From the NCBI GenBank assembly GCA_039707465.1, contig CM077645.1:163732003-163796002 (forward strand): a DNA stretch of 64,000 nt. The letters run 5' to 3'. This DNA comes from Rhabdophis nuchalis. Taxonomy: Eukaryota > Chordata > Lepidosauria > Squamata > Natricidae. A model generated the notes under the pieces. The model made no database searches and was not told the DNA's origin. It worked only from the letters and a program-made list of their open reading frames with translations. The position numbers and the translations under genes were made by a program. Below, one piece after another: positions 39,578 to 50,406 of the stretch (position 1 is the stretch's first letter; every line of letters begins with the position of its first letter).

Positions 39578-42500
39578 TTATTTCTTATAAACCGCACCCT
39601 CTCCCCACAGGGACTCAGGGCGGTGCACAGGAGAAATAAGAACAATGGCTATATACATATTTCATTAAAAATAAATTAAATTAAGTAACCTGTGCTAAAA
39701 TACCCATTAAAACTATCTAACTAAAAATCCCCAAAAAAACCCTAAAAACAGAGGAGTAGCTATCCCAGGCCGGCAAGGCAGAAAAAGTGTGTTTTCAATT
39801 TAAGACGGAAGGAGCGGAGGTCCGTGGTGGTCCTAATATCGGGAGGGAGGTCGTTCCAGAGGGCTGGGCCCGCCACAGAGAGAGCCCTTCCCCTGGGTGT
39901 CGCCCGCTGACAGAGTCTAGTGGACGGCACCCGGAGAAGTCCCTCTCTGTGGGAGCGAATCGGTCGTGAGGATGTATGAGGCAGGATCCGATCCCGCAAG
40001 TAGCTAGGTCCCGAGCCATGGAGCGCTTTAAAGATGATAATTAATACCTTGAAGCGCACCCGGAAGACGACAGGCAGCCAGTGCAGCTCGCGCAAGAGCG
40101 GTGTTACATGGGTGTACCTTGTGGTACCCATAATTGCTCGCGCGGCTGCATTCTGGACTAGCTGAAGTCTCCGGTGCACCTCAAGGGAAGCCCCATGTAG
40201 AGAGAGTTGCAATAGTCCAGTCGGGATGTCACGAGGGCATGAGTGACTGTGCGAAGGGCGTCCCGATCCAATAGGGGGCGCAATTGGCGTACCAGGCGAA
40301 CCTGGTAAAACGCCCTCCTGGCCACGGCTGTCACCTGATCTTCCATTGACAGCCGGGTATCCAGGAGGACACCCAAATTGCGCGCCCCATCCACAGGGGC
40401 AAGATGTTCGCCCCCTATGGCCAGCGATGGAGTGAGCTGGTTGAATCGGGCAGCCGGAAACCACAGCCACTCGGTCTTGGTCGGGTTTAGCCTGAGTCCG
40501 TTACTTCCCATCCAGATCCGCACGGCTTCCAGGCACTGGCACATCACCGCTACGGCATCGTTGGGGTGGTCTGGGGTAGATATATACAGCTGGGTGTCGT
40601 CAGCGTATAGATGGTACTCTACCCCAAAACCACGGATGATCTTACCCAGCGGCTTCATGTATGTGTTAAACAGGAGGGGCGAGAGGACCGACCCCTGAGG
40701 CACCCCACATATGAGGGGTCTCGCGGTCGACCTCTGCCCCCCTGCCAACACAAATTGCGATCGGCCAGAGAGGTAGGAGGAGAACCACCGCAAAACGGTG
40801 CCTCCCACCCCCAACCCCCCCAGCCGATGCAATAGGATACCATGGTCGATGGTATCGAAAGCCGCCGAGAGGTCTAATAGGACCAGGATGGAGGAACAAC
40901 CCCCATCTCTGGCCCTCCAGAGATCATCCACTAACGCGACCAATGCCGTCTCGGTGCTATGCCCGGGCCGAAAGCCGGACTGGCGCGGATCTAGATAATC
41001 AACTTCATCCAGGTGACGGGGAAACTGTTGTGCCACCACACTCTCAACAACCTTCGCCAAAAAGGGAAGGTTGGAGACAGGACGATAGTTGTTTAAAAGA
41101 GCTGGATCCAAAGAGGGCTTCTTAAGGAGGGGCCTCGCCATCGCCTCTTTTAGGGAAGCAGGCAAGGAACCCTCACTCAAGGAAGCGTTGACAACCTCTT
41201 GGAGCCAGCCTCGTGTCACCTCCCAGGATGCCAGTACAAGCCAGGAGGGACACGGGTCCAGTAAACATGTGGTGGCTCGCAGTCGCCCACGTAACCTGTC
41301 CATATCTTCGGAAGTAACGGAGCCAAACTCCTCCCAAACAAGATCTCCCTCGTGGCATCTCACTGGGCCATGAATGGGGGCTAACTCGTTCTGTATCTGA
41401 GCGGTTTTCTCCTGCAGAAAAGTCACAAATTCCTCTGCTCTACCTTGTAACGGGGCTTCCCGCACCCTCTGTTGAAGGAGGGAGCGGGTCACCCTAAACA
41501 GGGCGGCAGGGCGCTTGTCTGCGGATGCTATGAGAGTGGCACAATGATGGCGTTTGGCCACTCTCAGCGCCACAATGTAAGTCCGTAAATGGGCTCTTAC
41601 CTGTGTCCGGTCAGATCCAGATCGGGTAGACCTCCATCTTCTCTCTAGGCATCTCTTGCGGCGTTTCATCACCCTCAGCTCCTCAGTAAACCAAGGGGCC
41701 TGGGTGTTTCGCCGCCGCACGAGAGGCCGCAAGGGCGCGACCCGATCCAAGGCTCCCACGGCCGCACTATTCCATGCGGCCGTGAGGTCCTCCATCGGGG
41801 CACGGGTCAGGGATACAGGAAATGGCCCAAGCGCCGTCTGGAACCCATCCGGGTCCATCAGGCGCCTGGGGCGGTACCAGATTGGAGACTCTGGTTCCGC
41901 CTCCCCGCGGAGGGGAGCAGCGGTCGGAAAGTCGAGGCGGAGAAGTGAGTGGTCTGACCATGACAAGGGCGTGATGACTATATCCCCTATACCCAGATCA
42001 CTCTTCCATTGGCCTGAGACAAAGATGAGATCCGGTGTATGTCCACCCTCGTGAGTGGGGCCTTGAATTACTTGGGTCAGGTCCATGGCCGTCATGGAAG
42101 CCATGAACTCCCGAGCTACCTCGGATGATTCGCCCACCAATGGCAGATTAAAGTCCCCCATGACTAAAAGTCTGGGGGTCTCAACTGCCACCGTAGCGAT
42201 CACCTCGAGGAGCTCGGGCAGGGCTGCTGCTACATAGCGGGGAGCCAGGTATACAACCAGCAAGCCCAACTGCCTCCCTAGGCCCCACTTCACACAGAGG
42301 GACTCACAACCGGTAGTCTGTGGCACAATGGTCTCTCTCGCCTCAAGACCTTCTTTTACAATGACCGCTACCCCACCACCCCTGCCTAGGGCCCGCGGCT
42401 GATGAAAAGCGCGGTAGCCTGGTGGGCACATTTCAACGAGGGGGAGTCCTCCCTCGTGGCCCAACCAGGTCTCCGCTATTCCGGCCAGGTCCAGGTCCCC

Positions 42501-42905
42501 CTCTGACAGAAGGTCACTAATGAGGGGGGCCTTGTTGACAATGGACCTGGCATTGCAAAACATCAGCCGCAGGCCCTGGCTCTGTACTTCCTGACCACCT
42601 AGTTTGCGGGGGTTGTGGCGCCCGACCGTTTTTAACCAACGGCCGCGCGCCAACAACCGGGAGGATGTAGCTTGTCTCCCCTCGGCCCTGCCTCTCCCCA
42701 CGACCCTCTGAATCGGTATGCCCCCAACTGGAACGACTTGTGTGTCCCCCCCCCCCCTATCGGCCTCCGCTTCCCTCCGTCGACTGCAAGCCTGGCCCTC
42801 TCTGTTTGATTGATTATACCCTCCCCCCTCCCTGGTACCTTCTAAAATTAACAATAATCTACCCGCTAAAAAACCCCTTAGGCCGCGTTTCGCCCGCCTC
42901 TTCAG
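39578..42905 (-). mobile_element. CR1/L3-type LINE, nearly complete ORF2
   Basis: The longest LINE copy. From right to left: a start near 42905, where GC content falls sharply, ORF2 (42854-39760), a short 3' UTR, the tail CACCGCCCTGAGTCCC... GCGGTTTATAAG, and the AAT microsatellite. ORF1 is absent, so it is 5'-truncated just upstream of ORF2 or ORF1 lies beyond recognition. No TSD was found. GC content is far above the flanks. Confidence 0.93.
39760..42854 (-). pseudogene. LINE ORF2: endonuclease and reverse transcriptase, one frameshift
   Basis: ORF2 nicks target DNA and copies the element RNA at the nick. The first 898 codons (42854-40161) are open. The endonuclease domain has N101 (FCNARS), E128 (AETWL), GDFN with D234/N236 and SDH at 300-302. 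Reverse transcriptase motifs are YRPVSNLPFL (590-599), QSGFRPGHST (625-634), LDLSAAFDTIDH with D661, GVPQGSVLSPLLF (717-729) and YADD at 750-753. All catalytic residues are present. Near 40184, after LYMGLP, one missing base shifts the frame. The rest (LEVHRRLQLVQNAAARAI through LRDRILPHTS to FFCLAGLG) continues in another frame to 39760. Total about 1030 codons, with no other lesion seen. The clade call rests on the ORF2 C-terminus and 3' tail shared with the short copies. Confidence 0.92.
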
Positions 42906-43799
42906 ATCAATGAATATGGTATAAGGTCCAGGGAAGTCAATTTCTGACTAAAACTATGAAAATGTGTAGCTGAGATTAGATATACATCATTGTATACCTA
43001 GCAAGTATAGATCTCAGTTGATCCATTGCTAGTTAGTAATACGCCTTTGTTAGATTATATATATATATTTTTAAAAAGCTTATTATAAGGAAAACTGATA
43101 AATTAAAGAAAAAACCCAAGGAAAAAGAAACTGCAGATTCCATATCTATTTATTTATATCCATGAAAACAAACTTGATTGCCTTTTTTAAGGACAGAAAA
43201 ATTCTCAATATACTACTTTGCATGATTGAGAATTGGCTTTGTTTCCTTTACCAGCCTTTCATATTCAGATGAGTAAAGTTACTTTCCTTCTCTTTTACAA
43301 ATTTGTTAGGCAAATATTCTGTTCGTTGAGAAGGATTGATGGTTTTATAGAGGAAAGCTGCCAATCATCCTGATCTGAATGAATGGTCCCCATAGTAATT
43401 GTGCTTAGATTCATTTATACTCATCTTATCAGAACAATTTTTTACTTTCCATTTTAAAGGGAGCAATCATTTGCCAGTATTGGCTTTTTGTGTTGCAGGC
43501 AGATTTGAGGCAGAAACAGCTAGAAATACAAAGGCCTTGAGACATTTATTTTGAAGGCTGAATGACTCAGTAGGGAAAAAGGAATGACTTTTTTTCCACT
43601 CCTGTGACTATCCTCAAAAGTACCAAAAATGAAAGAAAAGGTTTGATTGCAGTCTTCTCTATTCAGTGGCAGAAGATATTTGCATCACAAATGAGGGTCA
43701 ACATTTAGAACTGTTTGGCTTATCTCAGGGCCTTGTGCGTTCAAGTCATGCAATAGGGCTGCGCAGTTCCTTAATTTTGATTCCAAAGCACATAGATGT
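42906..43799. other. no gene recognised
   Basis: AT-rich unique sequence upstream of the LINE. Confidence 0.35.
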
Positions 43800-43935
43800 G
43801 TAAATGTAGTCTCTGTCTGGAATTCCATAAAGCAACTGTGGGAAGGGAAATCCATCAGGTTTGGTTCCAGGCGGGGAGAAAGACCCTGGAAATAACATGG
43901 AGGCTGATTGGAAAGAAAGTATCTGTTTATTGATG
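43800..43935 (-). mobile_element. LTR fragment related to 17373-17904
   Basis: On the minus strand: AATAAACAGATAC, TCTTTCCAATCAGCCTCCAT, then TTTCCAGGGTCTTTCTCCCC. The 17.8-kb LTR has ATTAAACATC, TCTTTCCAAGCAGCCTCCAT and TTTCCAGTGTCTTTTTCCCC at the same spacing. Together they suggest the R/U5 region of one LTR family. Ends are not defined. Confidence 0.45.
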
Positions 43936-44172
43936 AACAGAACCAACACACACACACACACACCATGCAATTCTGGGTCGTCTGATCAATTGGACTTTTG
44001 TACAGATTTTACAGCATTTTGTAATTTGCAGGCTTGTTTTGTGTGTTTTTATTATTTGATTAGTTTTACTTGTTTTGCAAAGGCTCATGCTGGGTCTTAA
44101 TTATTACTTCTTAGTCCTAATCTTGTCAGGCATGTGTAATTGATTTTATCCTGTTATCTATTGCCTCTAGCC

Positions 44173-44303
44173 CAGGGGTGTCAAACTCAAGTTGTCATGG
44201 TGGCCAATCACATCACAAATTGGCACTTTTTTCCCTTTCGCTAAACCGGGCATGGCCAGCGCGTGATGCATCTAGTCTGCGGGCCAGGGGTTTGATAGCC
44301 CAG
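44173..44303. mobile_element. hAT-type MITE (GTGTCAAACTC family)
   Basis: Left end CAGGGGTGTCAAACTCAAG, right end GGGGTTTGATAGCCCAG (decayed). Flanks CTCTAGCC/TTCCAGCC agree at 6 of 8. Same family as 44877 and 48455. Confidence 0.7.
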
Positions 44304-44311
44304 TTCCAGCC

Positions 44312-44751
44312 TGCCTTTCTTAATGTACTGTTATTATTTCCACTTTTCTTAATGAATGCAGTTAAGATCATGTCCTGTCTTTTCTTAATCCCATCTTAAT
44401 TCCTAAAGTTGTTTGTGAACAGATTGGCCCAGTCTTTCTTAATGGGCCCAAAATATCTGCTTGCGGCTATTGAGACTGAGTCTGCTTTCTGTCTTTAAGA
44501 GCATGTTTCTCCAATTCTCCCTTTGAAGAAATATATTCTGCTTTTAATATTTCCAAAAATATTTCATTTTTCTGAGGGAGGGGGCTTCCCAAACAACTGT
44601 ATCATTTCCCAGAATTCCATGGCAGACGCAGAGGGCAGCCAAGTGATTACAAAACAACATGGTTGCTTTCAACAGTTGCAGATTCTTTGAAAACCCTTTT
44701 TAGAACTGAATCAAAAACATTGCACAACTCTTAATTTTCATTTGTAATTAT
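44312..44751. other. no gene recognised
   Basis: Unique-looking sequence. Confidence 0.35.
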
Positions 44752-44830
44752 TTACTCATTTGTTTGACTTATATCCAAGCTTTTCATCCCCAAATCCAAG
44801 ACAGTTTACATGAAGTTTTCATTTCATTTT
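44752..44830 (-). mobile_element. old LINE 3' tail
   Basis: TTATTTACTCATTTGTTTGACTTATATCC then CAAGACAGTTTACATGAAG resembles the reversed 3' end of an old LINE. Very short and decayed. Confidence 0.35.
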
Positions 44831-44876
44831 ATATGCATAAACATTCTGTGATGTAAAGATAATGATTGGCCTAAAA

Positions 44877-45012
44877 CAGGGGTGTCAAACTCATGTTGTC
44901 ATGGCAGTGTCACATGACTTATCGGGACTTTCCCCCCACTTCACTGAAGTGGGCGTGGCTGTGGCCAGCCTGTGATGCATCTGATCTGCGGGCTGGGAGT
45001 TTGACAGCCATG
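44877..45012. mobile_element. hAT-type MITE (GTGTCAAACTC family)
   Basis: Ends CAGGGGTGTCAAACTCATG and GGGAGTTTGACAGCCATG. Flanks GCCTAAAA/GTCTATAA agree at 6 of 8 bases. 136 bp, no coding capacity. Confidence 0.75.
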
Positions 45013-45430
45013 GTCTATAATTTCCAAGTTAGTTTCCATGTCTGAGGATAAACGTAAACCTGGCCCTGCCATTTTCAGTCTGATTCCTTAATCATTGTTA
45101 TCAGAGTATGGCGTATGGAGTAAAAGGGATACTTCTAACAAAGATGAAAGCTTTAAAAACACTATAGAATAAATATATATGTCTAATCATCTACCTATCT
45201 GCTTTTACTACTGTAACTGGCTCCTGCTTAAGCTCCCAATGTGCAGACTTTTTTTTTCTAAAAAAATAAATAAAACAAATGCTTGCATTCAGAGTGAAAA
45301 TTCTAAAAATAAACGTGATTTCACAATTTTTCAAAAGTAGCTTTAAAAACCTGATGTTCTCTGGACAGCAAAACTACTGTTTATCCATCCTCCTTATATC
45401 TACTTGCATTTGATTTTGGGGGACTGGTTC
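45013..45430. other. no gene recognised
   Basis: Unique-looking AT-rich sequence. Confidence 0.35.
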
Positions 45431-45438
45431 TCCTAGGA

Positions 45439-45573
45439 CAGGGGTCTGCAAAGTCGGCTCTTTTAAGACTGGTGGACTTCAACTCCCAGAGTTCCCCAGC
45501 CAGCTATGCTGGCTGGGGAACTCTGGGAGTTGAAGTCCACCAGTCTTAAAAGAGCCGACTTTGCAGACCCCTG
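45439..45573. mobile_element. perfect hAT-type foldback MITE, 135 bp
   Basis: The two 66-bp arms (45439-45504 and 45508-45573) are exactly complementary around the 3-base centre TAT. Ends CAGGGGTCTGC and GCAGACCCCTG. Exact TSD TCCTAGGA (45431-45438 and 45574-45581). The lack of any arm mismatch suggests recent insertion, or correction between the arms. Confidence 0.96.
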
Positions 45574-45581
45574 TCCTAGGA

Positions 45582-46225
45582 AGTAATCTGTTTGGGAGTT
45601 GCCAGAGTTGAGCAGAGCAAGAGTGAAAAGTGGGTGATTTTTTTCTGATGTATCTTTTTCCTCTCCCTAGTTTTCTTTTTCTTTGGCTCCATTTTTTCCT
45701 CTGTCACATAACAGGCTAGAGAGGAAGGGACAGATTTTTCTAATCAGAGGCTTGCAAGCAGAGGCTTGTAGAGACATTTCAAAATTAGGCATATAAAATT
45801 AGCTCAAGTGCTGCATTTGGCCTTCGGTCCTTTACCATCCTTAGCTTGCTGCTTCTAATCTTGACAAGAAGACAAATCAAAACCTTTTAAATCTTTTTTT
45901 TTTAAATAATTCACAGGAAGTCTTTTTTACTTGCATACCAAATATACAGGGTTTCCAAAATTATTTTTAAGAAAATCAAAGAAAGAACAAAGACCAATGA
46001 CCTTTTATATGCTCTTACATACAGGTAACGCCAGCTACACTAAATGAGATTTCTCTGTAAGTAGGGATTATTGAACTGGTGGAAATTATAGAAAAGTAAA
46101 ACATTACATTTCTGCTCCTTTATTTTTTTAATTGTAGATATGTATGTGTGTGTGTGTTTGTTTGTTTGTATGTATATAATAATCAGCCAAATCTGGGACC
46201 TGAAATCTGTAAAACTCTGACAAGA
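45582..46225. other. no gene recognised
   Basis: AT-rich unique sequence with a short TG run at about 46145-46160. Confidence 0.35.
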
Positions 46226-46233
46226 CATAGTGG

Positions 46234-46406
46234 CAGGGGTGGGTTTCTGCAGGTTCGCACCTACTCGCGAGAACCGGTTGGTGAAATTTAGAGAACCGGT
46301 GAGAGGGGGTTCCACCGGCGTACCTGGAAGTAAATCTGGCCCACCGCTGCCAGTGACCCAATGGGAAGGAAAGGAAAGGAAGGAAAAAAGGAAGGAAGAA
46401 AGGAAA

Positions 46407-46443
<37 letters not shown>

Positions 46444-46618
46444 ATTTATCATCACAATTGAGTCCAAATTTTTGGTTGCTAAGCAAGAGCGTTGTTAAAT
46501 GAGTTTCACCACATTTTAAAAGGTAGCCACTCCCACCAGTCACATGACTGCCAAGCCACGCCCACAAAATAGGCCACACCTACAGAGTAGGTTCTAAAAA
46601 ATTTGAAACCCACCCCTG
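46234..46618. mobile_element. hAT-type non-autonomous element, 385 bp
   Basis: Ends CAGGGGTGGGTTTCTGC and GAAACCCACCCCTG. Exact 8-bp TSD CATAGTGG (46226-46233 and 46619-46626). The right half (TTGGTTGCTAAGCAAGAGCG, CATGACTGCCAAGCCAC) matches the 2.39-kb element, and the GC-rich core is absent. Confidence 0.93.
46363..46444. repeat. (GGAA)n/(GAAA)n microsatellite
   Basis: Internal to the 385-bp element. GGAA units pass into GAAA units. Confidence 0.9.
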
Positions 46619-46626
46619 CATAGTGG

Positions 46627-46944
46627 TTATGGGTTTTGGGGTCACTCAAGAACAGAGATTTTCCATTTTTAGTTCTGGATGTGGTTGCTCTTCTACAAAT
46701 GAACTAGTGCACAATTTGGGTTTTTCTTAGATCCCAACAACTCATCAAGGAAGAGCTAGCAGTTTTGACCAAAAGGGGTTTGTCCAGTTTAGTCTGGGAA
46801 TTCCTGGATCAGGATTCCCTTCGCATACTCAAAACTTCTTAATTCTCTGATGTTTTCACTATTGCAGAACATTGTTCATCAGACTGTTCATAAAGGCCAC
46901 TGGGAAGCTGTAACCGGTATACAATTGCAATCACAGAAGCAGTT
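46627..46944. other. no gene recognised
   Basis: Unique-looking sequence. Confidence 0.35.
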
Positions 46945-47422
46945 GTGAGACTGTCTTAGTATACCAATGGGAAACCTGTGCTGCATGAGCTATGCTGGTT
47001 ACTGGTCAACTTTTGGAATGTAATTAAAGGAGTTGGTTGTGATCCACAAAGTCCTTTCCCTTCCCTGAGGGACCACATTTCTTACATTGTTTCTTTAAGA
47101 TCTACCAAAATGTACATGCTTTGGGTCCCATCTTTGAAATAATATCAATTAATGGGTCCCAGAAAGCATGTCTTCTCTGTTGGTGGTCTCTGCCCTAAGG
47201 AATGGTATACCCCCAAAGTTACATTGTCTTGACACTGCCATCATTTAAAGGAGAGTCTTGAAGATCTAGCTCTTTCCCAGGCCTTGGGAAAAGAAATGGT
47301 CTTGGTTGTCTTGTTCTTTTTGGTTCTTTACTAGCACTTATTGGGAATGTTTAGTTGCTTTTAGAGTTAGATGTACAGAGTCAATAGAAATGTGGCTCTA
47401 TAAATCTGATAAACAAACAAAC
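46945..47422 (+). mobile_element. old decayed L3/L2-type LINE 3' end
   Basis: Decayed coding traces line up in order with the young copies: LHELCWLLV (young LRELHWLPV), a loose IKGVGCDPQSP.PSLRDHISY (KALHGSGPSYLRDRI), GWxxLWNDLPP-like sequence near 47190 and a late Lys/Leu-rich end. A 3' UTR and an (AACAA)n tail follow. Many stops. Much older than 39578-42905. Confidence 0.55.
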
Positions 47423-48453
47423 TTCCATTTGCATTATAGCTAATGAGCTTAATGAGCACAGTAGAAGCATGAAATGCATTCTGTGAGCCTTCTCTATTCC
47501 AGACTATTGGATAAAAAAACAGAAGGACCAGAGACCTTTGTCGAATACAGATGGAAATAAGAAAAATGAAGATTTGGCAAGGACACTCAGATCAAGCAAT
47601 AGTGAAACAATTGTAATTTTTACTGAAATGACAGTGACAATTAGATTTCGACCCTTATTTAGATTTAGCTGCCGTGGATTTAGGCTAGTGGTGACATTCA
47701 TGGCAGCTGCTTAATTATTGGTGGCTCAGAGATCAGCAGTGACTCATCTTCCTGAATGCATTTCCCATTGTGAAATATGCCATGCCTAATTTGTAAGGAA
47801 AGTGTTCAGCCTATTCCATTGGCATTTACATTATATTACTTAATTAGCTATCTAACAGCTTATTGCAAAAGGTGCAGTTGTTAAGGCCTAAATATTAAAT
47901 AAACATATTTTTAAAATAAGACAAATGATTAAAGCCCAAGGTCCTACATCCATCATATTAGGGAGTCAGGCTATATTGAATTGGCTGCCTTTAAACTAAC
48001 TTTAAAAAAATATATGAAACTTTAATTTGAGGGATATGAATCACTGACATCAACAGAGAAGTAAAGGTCAAAAATTAGCTGAAATATATAACACATTATA
48101 CTGCATTCATACTTACTAGGCCTTCTCAGGAATATGTATGATGTGGAAAATTAGCAATTAACTAAATGGATAAAAACTATAAATGACCAGCTTTCTATAA
48201 TAGATGTATTTTCAAAAAAATTACCAATTGAAAAAAAATGGTAGATGAGCGGCTTCGATTAAAAATTGCTATTAGAAAGAACAGGAAGTTCCTGTTCATT
48301 TTGTATGGTGTAAATGTAGTGTATGTCTAAGTTTTGTGTGAGTGTATTTTATATGTATTTTATATGTTTGTAAATAAAATTTATTTTTAAAATTAAAAAA
48401 AAATGGTGGTATCAATTCATCTAGTGTCTGAGTAAGAAAAGAATTCCCTAGTT
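47423..48453. other. no gene recognised; possible A-rich retroposon tail
   Basis: AT-rich unique sequence. About 48340-48405 reads GTTTGTAAATAAAATTTATT and ends A-rich, like a polyadenylated retroposon end, but no body is recognised. Confidence 0.3.
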
Positions 48454-48454
48454 C

Positions 48455-48582
48455 ACGGTTGTCAAACTCACTGTGTCACATTAGTATCACATGATGTTTC
48501 ACGATGTTTTCCCCATTTGTGGAGCTGGAGGGGGGCTGTTTGTAATGCATCCAGCTTGCGGGTCACCAGTTTGACACCCCTG
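48455..48582. mobile_element. hAT-type MITE (GTGTCAAACTC family)
   Basis: Left end CGGTTGTCAAACTCACTG, right end CAGTTTGACACCCCTG. Middle includes GTAATGCATCCAGCTTGCGG as in its relatives. TSD unclear. Confidence 0.7.
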
Positions 48583-48633
48583 CTATGTTCTTCTTGGGAC
48601 CATTATTCCCAGAATTCTCAGTTGGGTGGGTAA

Positions 48634-49114
48634 GAGGGATGGGTTCCTGCCAGTTCTAACCTTTTCTATAGAAGAGGTTCCACAAATCTACAATGCCATT
48701 TAGAACCGGTTCCAGCTCCCTCCCCCACATCATCAAGACGAAGAGCGAGAGGAGGAATTCTGGAAGTTGAAGTCCACAAGTCTTAAAGCTGTCAAGTTTG
48801 AACACCCCTGGGTTTTTTTCTAAAGGGTTAGGGGTGCAAGGGTCTTGTAACTGGACAGCTTTAAGACTTGCATGCTTCAAATGCCAGAGTTTTTGAGCCA
48901 ACATTTTGGTTGCTAAGCAAGAGCGTTGTTAAGTGGGTTTCACCATATTTTACAAGTTAGCCACGGCTACCCAGTCACATGACTGCCAAACCAATTCCAC
49001 TCAGTCACATGGCTGGCAAGCCACACCCACCCAGTCACATGGCCAGCGAGCCATTCCCACAAAGCAGGCCACACCTACAGAAGAGGTTCTAAAAATTTTT
49101 GAAACCCACCACTG
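48634..49114. mobile_element. hAT-type non-autonomous element, 481 bp
   Basis: Ends GAGGGATGGGTTCCTGCC and GAAACCCACCACTG. Exact 8-bp TSD GTGGGTAA (48626-48633 and 49115-49122). It keeps both ends of the 2.39-kb element, a short piece of its core (CATCATCAAGACGAAGAGCG) and its 3' part, including the hAT-MITE-derived palindrome and the CCCAGTCACATGAC repeats. It is an internal-deletion derivative of that element or of a shared ancestor. Confidence 0.92.
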
Positions 49115-49169
49115 GTGGGTAAAGCTGAAGCTGATCAACAAAGATATTTGGTGAGCTAATGTTCCACAG

Positions 49170-49303
49170 CAGTGTTTCCCTAGTTTGGCAACTTAAATAT
49201 TTGTGGACTTCAACTTCCAGAATTCCTCAGCCAACATAGTGGCTGGAGAATTCTGAGAGTTGATGTCCACACATCTTCAAGCTGCCAAATTTGAGAAACG
49301 CTG
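49170..49303. mobile_element. hAT-type foldback MITE, 134 bp
   Basis: Ends CAGTGTTTCCCTAGTTTGGC and GCCAAATTTGAGAAACGCTG. Arms pair with several mismatches. TSD TTCCACAG/TTCTACAG matches at 7 of 8 bases. Older than the copy at 45439. Confidence 0.88.
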
Positions 49304-49311
49304 TTCTACAG

Positions 49312-50175
49312 AATCAGCAGATGTCACTAGTTGCAAATTTTGCTTTTAACTATAATAATGATGCTTCTACTGTTTCATTCTCCTCAGAAAGATTGAACCC
49401 TCTAATCTGCTATGTAATGTTTAGACAAGAAAAAACAAGCAAGTAAGGAAAGAGTATTACAATTCACAATTCAATATGCATATGTTTTCTAATGCATCTA
49501 AAGCTAAGCTAATCACTTCAGCTGGATAACTATACATGTTGGTTGCTTATACTCCATGGAATATAGTTCTCTGTTAATTAAAAAAATCTAAATTTTAAAT
49601 AAGGGTAGAAAATTAGTAAGGGCAGAGAAAGCCTAGAGAATAGGCCCAAGCAGCTGCTGTTTTTGAGTTTTGACAAAGTATTTGGGCTTATTGATCATAC
49701 AGATTTCTAATTATTACATTTCTCTCTGATGTTTAGTATCATTCAAAAGGCAATTTATCTTTCTCTAATTCCAAATTAAGAAGTTCTTGCAGATGCTGAA
49801 TTATAGTAAAGCTTTGGAAGAAAGATAAAAAGTGAACAATGTCTAGAATTTTGATGATTATTTTTTATATACAGAGGTTTGAGGAAACAAACACATCTAG
49901 ACTTTAAGTGTGATTGCATATTGTTTTCCAGTTGCTTTTCGTATCAATGACTCAACCAGAAAAGCTATAGACAAGTGCTCAGTTTTTAATAAACCAAAAC
50001 TTTCTTTGATGTAGCTATAAAAATGCTCTCATAGGTTGTTTTTTTTACCACTCATTCAGCAGGAAGCTGGAAACTGTATGCATTATAACCTAACAGAAAC
50101 AGAAACCAATGAACCACAGATAGTAGGTCAAAACTCAAAATAATTGTTAAAGGGTATTGTGAGTAATCCCAAAGA
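49312..50175. other. no gene recognised
   Basis: AT-rich unique sequence. Confidence 0.35.
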
Positions 50176-50399
50176 AAATGAACATTTTAATGTTTTGCAG
50201 ACTTACAATGGATTGTGAAATTGTAAATAATATCTGAGATAAATTGTAGCTCTAGTGCCTTTTTTTTAAGCATGGGAAGAGATTTGGAAATGAACATTTT
50301 AATGTTTTGCAGACTTACAATGGATTGTGAAATTGTAAATAATATCTGAGATAAATTGTAGCTCTAGTGCCTTTTTTTTAAGCATGGGAAGAGATTTGG
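50176..50399. repeat. exact 112-bp tandem duplication
   Basis: Copy 1 (50176-50287) and copy 2 (50288-50399) agree at every base, including an 8-T run. The unit begins with AAATGAA, and AAATGAA occurs again right after copy 2 (50400-50406). The unit is not a transposon. Confidence 0.97.
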
Positions 50400-50406
50400 A
50401 AATGAA

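Noticed and set aside
40378..42054. Several plus-strand frames up to 132 codons
   Set aside because: Reverse-complement shadows of the GC-rich LINE ORF2.
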